Numbered from the stretch's first letter, positions 6,649-14,835 are shown. The stretch: 34,266 nucleotides of DNA from Cellulomonas sp. URHD0024 (GCF_000426185.1 NZ_AUEW01000017.1:1-34266); one strand, 5' to 3'. Made by a program: numbers and translations. Notes: generated from the letters alone by a model not told the origin.

Positions 6649-7601
6649 GGGTCCTGGTGACCGGCGCCGGTGGGCCGGCGGGCGCCGCGGTCGTCCGCTC
6701 GTTGCTGCGCCGTGGCGACGTCGAGGTGTTCGGGGCCGACACGGACCGCTGGGCCGGCGGGCTGTACCTGGTGGACGCGCCGCACCGACGGCTGGTGCCG
6801 GCGGGCCAGGCTGCCGACTTCGTGCCCGCCGTCCGGCAGATCGTCTCCGACGACGCGATCGACGTGGTCTTCCCCACGGTCGACGTCGAGCTCCCGCTGC
6901 TCGCCGCGGTCCGCGACGAGCTCGGGGCGGTCCTCGCGTCCCCGTCCTTGCGCACCGTCGAGACCTGCCTCGACGCGCTGACCCTCGCGCGGACCTGCGC
7001 GCGCACCGTCCGTGTGCCGCGCACCGAGCTGCTGGGCACCGTGCAGGCGACGAGTGGCTGGGACTTCCCGGTCGTCGTCAAGGCGCGCCGCGCTGGGGGC
7101 TCACGAGGCGTGCAGACCGTGCACAGCCAGGCCGAGCTCGATGCTGTGCACGACGAGGAGGACCTGGTCGTCCAGGAGCTTCTCCCCGGCGACGAGTTCT
7201 CCGTCGACGTCCTGGCGGACCTCGAAGGACACGTGGTCGCGGCCGTCCCGCGCGCCCGCCTGCGAGTCGACCACGGCGTCGCCGTCGCGGGGGTGACCGT
7301 GCACGACGACGCCCTCGTCGAGGCGGCGTCCCGGGTGGCGCGGGCGGTCGGGCTCACCACGGTCGCCAGCGTTCGTCTCAGGTACGACGGGTCGGGAGTG
7401 CCGGCGCTCCTCGAGGTGAACCCGCGATTCCCGGCCGGCATGCCCTTGACCGTCGCTTCCGGCGTCGACATGCCGTCGTTGACCCTCGACGTGGTGCTCG
7501 GGCGACCGGTCCCGTCGTGCGTCGACTTCGCGGAGCTCGCCGCCGTCCGGTACCTCGAGGACGTGTTTCTCCCCGTCGACGAGGTGATGGAGCCCCGATG
7601 A
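6645..7601 (+). CDS. ATP-grasp domain ligase (PylC/CarB-like)
   Basis: A 318-residue protein with a Rossmann-like preATP-grasp domain (MRVLVTGAGGPAGAAVVRSL, then VVFPTVDVELPLL), an ATP-grasp central region with the lysine strand FPVVVKARRAGGSRGV and VVQELLPGDEFSVDVL, and the metal-binding C-terminus ALLEVNPRFPAGMPLTVASGVDMP. The closest look is to PylC- and carbamoyl-phosphate-synthase-like ligases, which activate a carboxylate as acyl phosphate and join it to an amine. It overlaps the deacetylase upstream and the kinase downstream by four bases each, so the three proteins are probably made in fixed proportion. Substrates cannot be read from the sequence; an amine exposed by the upstream deacetylase is a reasonable guess. 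Confidence 0.85.
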   Translation: MRVLVTGAGGPAGAAVVRSLLRRGDVEVFGADTDRWAGGLYLVDAPHRRLVPAGQAADFVPAVRQIVSDDAIDVVFPTVDVELPLLAAVRDELGAVLASPSLRTVETCLDALTLARTCARTVRVPRTELLGTVQATSGWDFPVVVKARRAGGSRGVQTVHSQAELDAVHDEEDLVVQELLPGDEFSVDVLADLEGHVVAAVPRARLRVDHGVAVAGVTVHDDALVEAASRVARAVGLTTVASVRLRYDGSGVPALLEVNPRFPAGMPLTVASGVDMPSLTLDVVLGRPVPSCVDFAELAAVRYLEDVFLPVDEVMEPR

Positions 7602-9457
7602 GCGAACAGACCCTCGCGGAGCCCGCGGCCGAGCCGCCGTGGGACGGCGTCGAGCGGCGGTTCAGCAAGGACCGGCGCATGGGGACCGCGCGCGCCGGTA
7701 CGGGCCGCCGGTCCACGGACCTCGGGAACAAGTCCCCCTGGGTGCAGACCGTCCACCGTCTGCTCGGGCCTGATGCGTCCGCCCTGGAACGGCAGCTGCC
7801 CTTCCTGGTCCTGTACCTCGTGGCGATGCTGATCGTCCTCACGCCCTGGATCGACGTCCCGCACCCCGGCTACCTGGTGGTGGCGGGGGTCCTCGTCATC
7901 GCCCAGGCGCTCGCGGCTCGGTTGCTGCCCTGGGGTCGCTGGCCCGAGGGTGTGCAGGACATCCTGCCGATGGTCCTCATCGCGGCGGTGGGCGTGGTGC
8001 GCACGGGCACCGGCGTGTCCGGACCGCTGTTCACGACCATCGTGTTCCTCCCGGTGATCAACCTGGCCGCCCAGCGGGGACGCCGTGGCGTGGTGCTGGG
8101 AACCGTGGGTGTGGCCGCCGTCGTGTTCGCGCCGACGATCCTCGACTCCTCGGTGCACGTCACCGCGGACGTGGTCGTGCGCAGCCTGTACCTGTCGCTC
8201 GTCACGCTCGTCGTCGCCGTGACGGTGCACGAGATCACCGACCGCCTGCGCGCCCGGACGATCGCCCTGGAACGCCTCCAGAAGCAGCAGGCCGACCTCC
8301 TGGAGCGCGCGCGTCTCGATGCCGTCGAGCTCGGGCGGGTGGCCGACGCCCGTCGTGCGACCCGCAACCAGCTGATCTCGGTGATCGACTCGGCCACCGA
8401 GCAGGCGATCATCGCGACCGACGCGGAGGGCGTCATCGAGGTGTTCAACCCCGGAGCCGAGCGGCTGCTCGGGTACTCGCAGGGCGAGGTCGTCGGGCGG
8501 TTGCGCCTGCCCGCGTTCCACGTGCAGGCGGAGCTCGACGAGCGGAGTCGCGAGCTGGTCGACGGCGACGGCGACGGCGGCCGGACCCTGTACGACACGC
8601 TCTTCGCCGCCGCGCTGGCCGGGCGTCCTGAGGTGCGCGACTGGACGTACGTGCGCCGGGACGGGACGACGCTCACGGTGCGGCTCGCCGTGACGCGTCG
8701 TGAAGAGGTCGACGGCTTCATCGCCGGCTACGTGGTGGTCGCCACCGACGTGACCGCGGAGCGCGAGGCGGCACGCCTGCAGGACGAGTTCGTCAGCCTC
8801 GTCAGCCACGAGCTCCGCACGCCGTTGACGTCGGTCCTCGGCTACCTCGAGCTGCTGACCGACGGCACGGACCCGCTCACCGACGAGCAGCGCGAGTACC
8901 TGACGGTCATCGACCGCAACGCCCGTCGCCAGCTCCGGCTCGTCGGCGACCTGCTGCTCAGCGCGCAGGTGGACGCGGGGCGGTTCGCCATCTCCACGCA
9001 GCAAGTCGACCTCGCGGACGTCGTCCGCGCGTCTGTCGCCTCGGCCGTACCCGCGGCGGAGGGGGCCCGGGTCGCGATCGATGCCGCGGTCGAGCCGTCG
9101 GTCGTGGACGCCGACCCCGTGCGGCTGGCTCAGGCCCTGGACAACCTGGTCTCGAACGCGATCAAGTTCACGCCGGCCGGTGGCGCGGTGCGGGTGTCGG
9201 TGGAGCCGACGGTCGGCGGGGCGAGGCTCGCCGTCGCGGACAGCGGGATCGGCATCCCGCCCGACGAGCTGGAGTCGCTCACCACCCGGTTCTTCCGGGC
9301 GTCGACAGCCACGCGCCGGGCGATCCCCGGCATCGGACTGGGTCTGTCCATCACGAAGGCCGTGGTCGATGCTCACGGCGGCACGCTGTCGATCTCGAGC
9401 GTCGTGGGAGAGGGCACCTCGTTCACGATCGACCTGCCAGCGACTCCACCGGCGTAG
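7598..9457 (+). CDS. Membrane PAS sensor histidine kinase
   Basis: A 619-residue kinase. A basic cytoplasmic N-terminus (1-65) leads into about five or six hydrophobic segments between residues 67 and 210 (MASE-like integral membrane sensor, not a periplasmic loop). A linker helix (215-250) follows, then a PAS domain (255-385, with IIATDAEGVIEVFNPGAERLLGY), HisKA with phosphoacceptor H404 in VSHELRTPL, and HATPase_c with N-box DNLVSNAIKF (515-524), G1 DSGIGIP (548-554) and G2 GIGLGLS (578-584). All catalytic motifs are intact. Its ATG overlaps the TGA of the ATP-grasp gene. The only receiver in the operon is the one fused to the deacetylase, so that is the likely phosphotransfer target. Confidence 0.93.
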   Translation: MSEQTLAEPAAEPPWDGVERRFSKDRRMGTARAGTGRRSTDLGNKSPWVQTVHRLLGPDASALERQLPFLVLYLVAMLIVLTPWIDVPHPGYLVVAGVLVIAQALAARLLPWGRWPEGVQDILPMVLIAAVGVVRTGTGVSGPLFTTIVFLPVINLAAQRGRRGVVLGTVGVAAVVFAPTILDSSVHVTADVVVRSLYLSLVTLVVAVTVHEITDRLRARTIALERLQKQQADLLERARLDAVELGRVADARRATRNQLISVIDSATEQAIIATDAEGVIEVFNPGAERLLGYSQGEVVGRLRLPAFHVQAELDERSRELVDGDGDGGRTLYDTLFAAALAGRPEVRDWTYVRRDGTTLTVRLAVTRREEVDGFIAGYVVVATDVTAEREAARLQDEFVSLVSHELRTPLTSVLGYLELLTDGTDPLTDEQREYLTVIDRNARRQLRLVGDLLLSAQVDAGRFAISTQQVDLADVVRASVASAVPAAEGARVAIDAAVEPSVVDADPVRLAQALDNLVSNAIKFTPAGGAVRVSVEPTVGGARLAVADSGIGIPPDELESLTTRFFRASTATRRAIPGIGLGLSITKAVVDAHGGTLSISSVVGEGTSFTIDLPATPPA

Positions 9458-9594
9458 GTACCCCTCGGTAACTTCGGACATCTCCGGATGTATCAGGCGG
9501 CCCGAGACGTCCCCTTCTTGCCCGTGCGCCGAAGCGGCGCCGACACGAAGGTGCGCGGGAGCCGCCCGCGCCGGACACCCGAAGGACAGAACGC
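9458..9594. other. Intergenic region with short inverted repeat
   Basis: Holds ACATC-N4-GATGT (9478-9491), a 5-bp stem that is too short and lacks a U-run for a confident terminator, and the ribosome-binding site AAGGAC of the next gene. The oxidase gene therefore has room for its own promoter, but none is clear. Confidence 0.3.
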
Positions 9595-10998
9595 ATGACC
9601 ATCCTTAGCTCGCCGGTGGGCTCGGACTACCGCCCCTCCCCGGCCGCGGCCCTCGTGGCGCTCCGCGACGCCGGGCTCCCGGTGCACCTGCCCGGCACCG
9701 ACTCGTACGCGGCTCTCACCCGGACCAGCAACCTCGTCAAGGCGATCGCGCCGGCTGGCGTCGTGGCCGTGCGGAACGCGCAGGACGTGAGCCGCGTGCT
9801 GCGGTCCGCCGCGGCGACGGGTGTGCAGGTCGCCGTCCAGGGGACCGGGCACGGCGCCACCGAGACGATGCAGGACGCGATCCTCGTCAGCACCGTCGCG
9901 CTCGACGAGGTCTCGGTGCACGCCGACGAGCGCTGGGCGCGCGTCGGCGCCGGTGTGAAGTGGGAGGCCGTGCTCGCCGCGTGCGCACCGTACGGACTCG
10001 CCGGCCTGGCCGGGTCCTCACCCGACGTCGGTGTGGTCGGCTACCTCACGGGTGGCGGGCTCGGCCCGGTGGCCCGGACGTTCGGACTCGCGTCCGACCT
10101 GGTCCGCGCGTTCGACGTGGTCACCGGTGACGGCGTGGTCCGCCGCGCGAGCGCGACCGAGAACGCCGACCTCTTCTGGGGGCTGCGAGGCGGCAAGGGA
10201 ACGCTGGGGATCGTCACGGCGGTCGAGATCGACCTGGTCGAGCAGCCGTCCCTGTACGCAGGCGCCCTCTGGTTCGACGCCGCCGCCGCGCCCGCCGTGA
10301 TCCGCACGTGGAGCCTGTGGTCGTCGCTGCTCCCCGAGCTGGGCACCACGTCGTTCGCCCTGATGCGCCTGCCGGACCTGCCGACGTTCCCGGAGCCGCT
10401 GCGCGGTCGCACGTCCGTGTCCGTGCGGTTCGCCTGGACGGGGGACCCGTCCGAGGGTGCCGAGATGATCCAGGTGCTGCGAGCGGTCGCCAGGCCGCTG
10501 ATCGACACCGTGCGGGTCATGCCGTACTCCGAGCTCGGCGACGTGCACACCGACCCGATCGACCCGATGCCGCTGCACGAGGAGCACAGCCTGCTGTCCT
10601 CCTTCGGCCCGGACGGCGCCGAGCGTCTGCTGGAGCTCGTCGGCCCGGACACGGCGACCGCCCTCGCGATGGTCGAGGTCCGTCAGCTGGGTGGGAAGGT
10701 GCGCGACGACCGTGGTCTGCCCAGTGCGTTCGCGTTCCGGGACGCCGCGTTCTCGGTCTTCTCGCTCGGTGTCCTCATCCCGGAGATCGCGCAGTCGGTG
10801 GTCAGCGACAGCGCGCGCCTGCACGACGGCTTGTCCGAGTGGGCGCTCGACGGCGGGCTGCCCAACTTCACCGACACCGCCGGGCCGGCCTGGGCGGCTC
10901 GCGTGTTCACGCCCGAGGTCGCGCGACGACTGCAGACTCTGTCGCTCGTCTACGACCCGGACCGTGTGCTGCTCGCGGCGCGCGCACTCCGGTCGTAG
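9595..10998 (+). CDS. FAD-binding oxidoreductase (berberine-bridge/VAO type)
   Basis: A 467-residue flavoprotein of the PCMH/FAD_binding_4 class. ATG at 9595 follows AAGGAC. Residues 55-215 carry the FAD domain: VVAVRNAQDVSRVLRSA, VQGTGHGAT with H86 in the position of the covalent 8-alpha-histidyl linkage, GAGVKWEAVL, and GYLTGGGLGPVARTFGLASD. The second (cysteinyl) attachment found in bicovalent members is not evident. The C-terminal stretch ending YDPDRVL resembles the BBE tail, which usually closes the active site. Relatives oxidise sugars, alkaloids or other alcohols with oxygen. There is no signal peptide. Substrate is unknown; it is not obviously part of the kinase operon upstream. Confidence 0.85.
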   Translation: MTILSSPVGSDYRPSPAAALVALRDAGLPVHLPGTDSYAALTRTSNLVKAIAPAGVVAVRNAQDVSRVLRSAAATGVQVAVQGTGHGATETMQDAILVSTVALDEVSVHADERWARVGAGVKWEAVLAACAPYGLAGLAGSSPDVGVVGYLTGGGLGPVARTFGLASDLVRAFDVVTGDGVVRRASATENADLFWGLRGGKGTLGIVTAVEIDLVEQPSLYAGALWFDAAAAPAVIRTWSLWSSLLPELGTTSFALMRLPDLPTFPEPLRGRTSVSVRFAWTGDPSEGAEMIQVLRAVARPLIDTVRVMPYSELGDVHTDPIDPMPLHEEHSLLSSFGPDGAERLLELVGPDTATALAMVEVRQLGGKVRDDRGLPSAFAFRDAAFSVFSLGVLIPEIAQSVVSDSARLHDGLSEWALDGGLPNFTDTAGPAWAARVFTPEVARRLQTLSLVYDPDRVLLAARALRS

Positions 10999-11012
10999 GA
11001 GAGACGGCGCGG

Positions 11013-11237
11013 TCAGGGGGTCGGCGGGTCGGGAACCGGGGGCGCCGGGACCGGTGCGGCAGGCACCGCGAACGTCACGCCCATCTGCTTCACGTCGGAG
11101 AACCGTGCCGTCGTCGACGCGACGAGCGGCCCGACGAGCGCGGCGACGCCGATCGCGATCACGAGCGCGAGGCGGGCCAGCGAGCCGCGGTCCGCAGAGA
11201 GGAAGCGGCGCTGGGCCTCATTCGAGGAGGAGCTCAT
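11013..11237 (-). CDS. Tiny putative SipW-type secreted protein
   Basis: A 74-residue protein starting at ATG 11237 behind AGGAGGGTGG. The start overlaps the end of the signal peptidase gene by 20 bases. It has a basic N-terminus (RRFLSADRGSLAR), one hydrophobic segment (20-40), then STTARFSD followed by a Pro/Ala/Val-rich tail with PAPVPAPPVPDPP. The arrangement, a signal anchor directly followed by xARFSD, resembles the late cleavage region of SipW substrates (compare SAIFTDD in the TasA-like protein two genes upstream). Cleavage would release a proline-rich peptide of about 30 residues. I do not recognise a named family. It could instead be an uncleaved membrane accessory of the peptidase. 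Confidence 0.65.
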   Translation of the reverse strand: MSSSSNEAQRRFLSADRGSLARLALVIAIGVAALVGPLVASTTARFSDVKQMGVTFAVPAAPVPAPPVPDPPTP

Positions 11238-11946
11238 CCACCCTCCTGTCGCCGGCGTTCTCGACGCGGCGACCGCGGCCGGAGCGACCGCGATCATGGA
11301 CGGCGAGCAGCTCGAGGATAGCGAGCGCGAGCAGCGGAGGCACGAGCATCACGGCGCGTCCGACGCTCGAACCGGCCCAGTCCAGCACCCAGCCCCACCC
11401 GGCGTGGACGGCGAGGACGACCCCGCGCACGCGTTCCACCGGGGTCGCGTTGACGTCGGGGTAGGGGTTCGCGTCGCCCTTGGTGATGACGTACGAGCGC
11501 AGCTTGGGTGTGCCGTCGGCCTTGAGCCTCGGCACGGGTCGGCCGGTCGCGGGGTCGGGCGTCGTCTCGGGGAGCTTCTCCAGGGCGACGATCCGGTGGG
11601 TGACGAGCTGCTGGGTGCCGACGGGCCAGAACGAGATGATCTGGTTGACCTTGAGCTCCGAGTCGTCGGTGATCGCGCGCAGCACGACGGCGTCGCCCGC
11701 ATCGAACTTCGGCGACATCGACCCCGACGTGACTACCAGCAGCCGCTGGTCGTGCACCTGGAACCAGAGGGGCACGGCGAGCGACACGGCGTAGGCGAGA
11801 CCGCACACCGCCACGACCATCCACAGGACGACGGACACGGCCTTGCGCCAGAGGGGCAGCCGCGGGCGTGCGGCCGACCGGCCGGGGGGCCGAGGAGCCC
11901 GCCGGTCGGCCAGCGGAGCGTCACGGCTCCCGCTCGTGGGGGACAT
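11218..11946 (-). CDS. Signal peptidase I, SipW/ER type (S26B)
   Basis: A 242-residue membrane peptidase. After a basic Pro-rich N-terminus come a membrane segment (36-60), the catalytic box VVTSGSMSP with nucleophile S76, H117 in VTHRIV replacing the Lys of the bacterial type, and the conserved acidic GDAN (D158), then a second membrane segment near 200-225. Ser-His architecture and the C-terminal anchor are typical of SipW and ER/archaeal signal peptidases. The ATG at 11946 lies seven bases after the stop of the TasA-like gene with no clear ribosome-binding site, implying translational coupling. Its neighbours on both sides carry SipW-like signal regions and are its likely substrates. Confidence 0.9.
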   Translation of the reverse strand: MSPTSGSRDAPLADRRAPRPPGRSAARPRLPLWRKAVSVVLWMVVAVCGLAYAVSLAVPLWFQVHDQRLLVVTSGSMSPKFDAGDAVVLRAITDDSELKVNQIISFWPVGTQQLVTHRIVALEKLPETTPDPATGRPVPRLKADGTPKLRSYVITKGDANPYPDVNATPVERVRGVVLAVHAGWGWVLDWAGSSVGRAVMLVPPLLALAILELLAVHDRGRSGRGRRVENAGDRRVDELLLE

Positions 11947-11953
11947 CGACGGG

Positions 11954-12616
11954 TCAGGGGTTGTTGAGCGTCTGCTCGGCGTTGAAGACGAGGTTCAGGG
12001 TGACGGACGCGTTCTGGTACTGGTTACCGGCCTCGAACGGGAAGTCCACCCGGGCGCACAGGCTCTCGGTCGTGTTGCCGCCGGCGAGCTCCCGGTCGCC
12101 GTCCTGCGCCCCACCCGCGGGCTTCCCGACCAGGGCCTCGGGGACGGTGGGCCAGTTGTTGACCGGGTCACCGAAGTTGTTGATCGTCTCTGCGGCGTCG
12201 GTCCCCGCCTGGTTGCACGACCCCGCTGCGAGGTCGTACAGGCGCAGCTCCAGGACGTTGCTCAGGTCAGCCGTCCCGGTGCTGCCGCTGCCGAAGTAGG
12301 AGATCGAGTACCGCAGCTGGAGCGAGCCCGTGTTCGACACGGTCATCGGGACGAAGGTCGAGGAACCGGGCGCGAGGTTCTGCGGCGTGAACGCGAACGG
12401 CGTCGGTCCGCCGAGGACGAGGTTCACGTTGCCGCTCTTGATCGCCGCGGACGTCGAGTCGTCGTCCGTGAAGATCGCCGAGGTGGTCAGAGTGGTCGCA
12501 CCGACAGCCGCCAGCGCGACGATGATCACCGTGGTCCAGAGGCGACGGCGCCGTGCCGCGTCCCGGGGGACCGGCGGCGGGTTGATCATCTCGTGGAGCA
12601 GGTCGTCGTCCATCAT
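11954..12616 (-). CDS. TasA/camelysin-like SipW-dependent surface protein
   Basis: A 220-residue exported protein. I place the start at ATG 12616, nine bases after GGAGG; a GTG at 12625 and an ATG at 12613 are in frame. An acidic start, a basic RRRR patch (22-25), one hydrophobic segment (26-46) and SAIFTDDDSTSAA form the SipW-type signal region. The mature part is beta-rich: SGNVNLVLGG, NLAPGSSTFVPMTVSNTGSLQLRYSISY, and a C-terminal VTLNLVFNAEQ strand, as in the TasA/CalY family. Two cysteines (GSCNQ, ESLCAR) could form a disulfide. TasA of Bacillus makes matrix fibres; whether this one does is unknown. It is the first gene of the three-gene cassette and has a FliA-like promoter. Confidence 0.85.
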   Translation of the reverse strand: MMDDDLLHEMINPPPVPRDAARRRRLWTTVIIVALAAVGATTLTTSAIFTDDDSTSAAIKSGNVNLVLGGPTPFAFTPQNLAPGSSTFVPMTVSNTGSLQLRYSISYFGSGSTGTADLSNVLELRLYDLAAGSCNQAGTDAAETINNFGDPVNNWPTVPEALVGKPAGGAQDGDRELAGGNTTESLCARVDFPFEAGNQYQNASVTLNLVFNAEQTLNNP

Positions 12617-12653
12617 CGGGTGCACCCTCCAGAGGGCCTAGGCCGAAATCATC

Positions 12654-12681
12654 TCATCGGCATCCTGCGGCCGATCTTGAG
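12654..12681 (-). promoter_or_regulatory. FliA (sigma-28)-like promoter of the TasA/SipW cassette
   Basis: On the minus strand CTCA (12681-12678), a 16-base spacer and GCCGATGA (12661-12654) match the flagellar sigma consensus reported in actinobacteria such as Actinoplanes (CTCA-N15 to 17-GCCGATAA) at 11 of 12 positions. Transcription would start near 12645, leaving a leader of about 30 bases that contains the ribosome-binding site of the TasA-like gene. Confidence 0.5.
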
Positions 12682-12696
12682 GGCAAAACCGAATTA

Positions 12697-14835
12697 TCAC
12701 TCGATCGTGCTGTCCGGACGGGGCGGACGCGGTGGGCGGGCGTGTCGGACGGGCCCGGGACGGACGTCCTGGACGACCGAGACCGCCCCGGCCCGGCTGC
12801 TGCGCCCACGCCGGGGGCGAGGAACGGCGCCGACCAGCGGCAGGTCGCCGGCCGGCACTGCCTGCGAGTAGAGGAATCCCTGCGCCTGGTCGACACCGAG
12901 GCGCAGGAGGATGTCCGCGGTGCTCGCGTCCTCGACGCCCTCGGCGACCACCTGGAGGTCGAACGAGTGGGCGAGGTCGACCATCGCCTGCACGAGCGTG
13001 TCGGAGCCTTCCCGGCCGCCCGCGCCGAGGTCCGAGACGAAGAGCCGGTCGATCTTCAGCTCGTCGACGGGCAGGTCACGCAGCTGCGAGATCGACGTGT
13101 TGCCGATGCCGAAGTCGTCGATGGCCACCCGGATGCCGAGGGCGCTGAGCCGTTCCAGCACGGGGACGACGCGCGACGGGTCCGCCACCAGGGCGGTCTC
13201 GGTGATCTCGACCTCGAGCAGGTCGGCGGGCACCGCGTGCTCCTCGAGCAGCTGCTCGATCAGGTCGACGACCGCCGAGGTGGTGACGTCGTGCGCCGAG
13301 AGGTTGACCGCGACGGGCGTCGCGCGGCCCTCGGACCGCCACTCCGCCAGCTGCGTGATGCACTCCGTGAGGACGTACCGCGTCACGTCGTGGATGAGGC
13401 CGGACTGCTCGGCGAGCGGGATGAAGACCGTGGGTGGAAGCAGGCCTCGGGTCGGGTGCACCCAGCGCACCAGCGCCTCGAGACCGATCGTGGCACCCGA
13501 CGACAGCTCGATCTTCGGCTGGTAGTGCATGCGCAGCTCGCGCGGCTCGCCCTCGGCCGGGGTCAGCGCGCGGTGCAGGTCGCCGAGCAGCACGAGACGA
13601 GCGGGGGAGGAGTCGTCCTCGTCCGAGGAGTACACCGAGACGCCGGTTCGGTGGTGCTTGGCCGCGTACATCGCGACGTCCGCGGTCCGCATGAGCGACG
13701 ACGGGTCGTCGGCGTGGTCGGGCAGGCACGCGACGCCGACGGACGTGTCCACGTGCAGCGGCAGCTCGCCCAGCATGAACGGCGGCACGAACAGCCCGCG
13801 CACCCGCCGGGCCAGGCGTTCGGCGTTGGCCACCGAGCGGACGTCGGGCAGGAGGATCGCGAACTCGTCGCCACCGAGGCGGGCGACGATGTCGTCGTCG
13901 CGCAGCGCCCCGCGCAGACGTTCGGCCACCTGCTCGAGCAGCTCGTCACCGCGGTCGTGCCCGAGCGAGTCGTTGATGTCCTTGAACCGGTCGATGTCCA
14001 GCAGCATGAGCCCGACCCGGCTGCCGTTCTCCTGCGCCTCGCTGATCGTGCGCCGCATCCGCTCCGCGAGCATGCGCCGGTTCGGCAGGCCGGTGAGGGA
14101 GTCGAGCAGCGCGAGCCGCGCGTTGTCGAGAGCACTCGCCTGCAGGCGTCGCGACGTGGTGAACACCGTGCGGAACAGCAGGATCCAGAGCAGCACCAGC
14201 CCCAGCACGACGACGATCGACACCGTCCGGACGGCGTCGGTGAGCGCCTGGGTGGACTCCGTGTGGTCCAGCATGACCTCGGCCGCGCCGACGACCTCTC
14301 CCGGGGCCGGCATGGGCGAGAGGGTGGAGTCCCGGGTCCTGGTGTCCTCGACGGGGACCGGGACGTAGACGTCCAGGACGTCCCGCTGCGTGTTGTGGTC
14401 CGAGTCGGGGCCCGCACCGCGGACGTCCGTGACGATGCGGGCGTCGGACTCGCCGGTCGCCATGACCGTGTCGAGCCGGTCGCCGGCCGGGAAGGCGGTA
14501 GTGGTGCGGGTGGCCGAGCTGTACATCAGCGAGCCGTCCTGCGCCCAGAGCCGCACCTCGATCAGGTTGTCGGCGAACCCGGCGGTTGCCAACCGGACCG
14601 CCGCGGCCTCCTCCGGTGAGAGCACGTCCGGGAGGACGAACGAGTCGGTGGGGACGGAGGCGGTGGCGTAGGTCTGGACGGACTCGGCCCTGCGGATCCC
14701 GTCGCGCACCGCCTGTTGCCCCATGACGGTCCACGTGACCCACACCAGGGCGAATCCCAGCACGACCATGGCCACGATGCTGACGACCGCAAAATAGCGG
14801 GTCAGGGACCAGCGGCGGCGGGTGGCTCCGGGCAC
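12697..14835 (-). CDS. GGDEF-EAL membrane protein (c-di-GMP synthesis/hydrolysis)
   Basis: A 712-residue protein starting at GTG 14835 behind GGAGGA. Two membrane segments (14-36 and 203-223) enclose an extracytoplasmic sensor of about 165 residues. The GGDEF domain (about 240-400) has intact GGDEF (321-325), the magnesium site DIDRFKDIND and an inhibitory RxxD site (R312-D315). The EAL domain (about 420-675) has EAL (453-455), NLS, EITET, DDFGIG, KIDR and AEGVE, so all residues for phosphodiesterase activity appear present. Both activities are possible; which dominates cannot be read from sequence. The last 35 residues are Arg/Pro-rich. It is encoded directly upstream of the TasA/SipW cassette on the same strand, 80 bases apart, and divergent from msrB. 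Confidence 0.93.
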   Translation of the reverse strand: MPGATRRRWSLTRYFAVVSIVAMVVLGFALVWVTWTVMGQQAVRDGIRRAESVQTYATASVPTDSFVLPDVLSPEEAAAVRLATAGFADNLIEVRLWAQDGSLMYSSATRTTTAFPAGDRLDTVMATGESDARIVTDVRGAGPDSDHNTQRDVLDVYVPVPVEDTRTRDSTLSPMPAPGEVVGAAEVMLDHTESTQALTDAVRTVSIVVVLGLVLLWILLFRTVFTTSRRLQASALDNARLALLDSLTGLPNRRMLAERMRRTISEAQENGSRVGLMLLDIDRFKDINDSLGHDRGDELLEQVAERLRGALRDDDIVARLGGDEFAILLPDVRSVANAERLARRVRGLFVPPFMLGELPLHVDTSVGVACLPDHADDPSSLMRTADVAMYAAKHHRTGVSVYSSDEDDSSPARLVLLGDLHRALTPAEGEPRELRMHYQPKIELSSGATIGLEALVRWVHPTRGLLPPTVFIPLAEQSGLIHDVTRYVLTECITQLAEWRSEGRATPVAVNLSAHDVTTSAVVDLIEQLLEEHAVPADLLEVEITETALVADPSRVVPVLERLSALGIRVAIDDFGIGNTSISQLRDLPVDELKIDRLFVSDLGAGGREGSDTLVQAMVDLAHSFDLQVVAEGVEDASTADILLRLGVDQAQGFLYSQAVPAGDLPLVGAVPRPRRGRSSRAGAVSVVQDVRPGPVRHARPPRPPRPDSTIE

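Noticed and set aside
6455..9481. 1008-codon open frame on the minus strand opposite the signalling operon
   Set aside because: It is a high-GC shadow of three genes with intact family motifs on the plus strand; its translation is Arg/Gly/His-rich with no domain.
12617..12696. c-di-GMP riboswitch before the TasA-like gene
   Set aside because: The leader is too short and lacks the conserved GEMM core; a FliA-like promoter explains the conserved-looking bases better.
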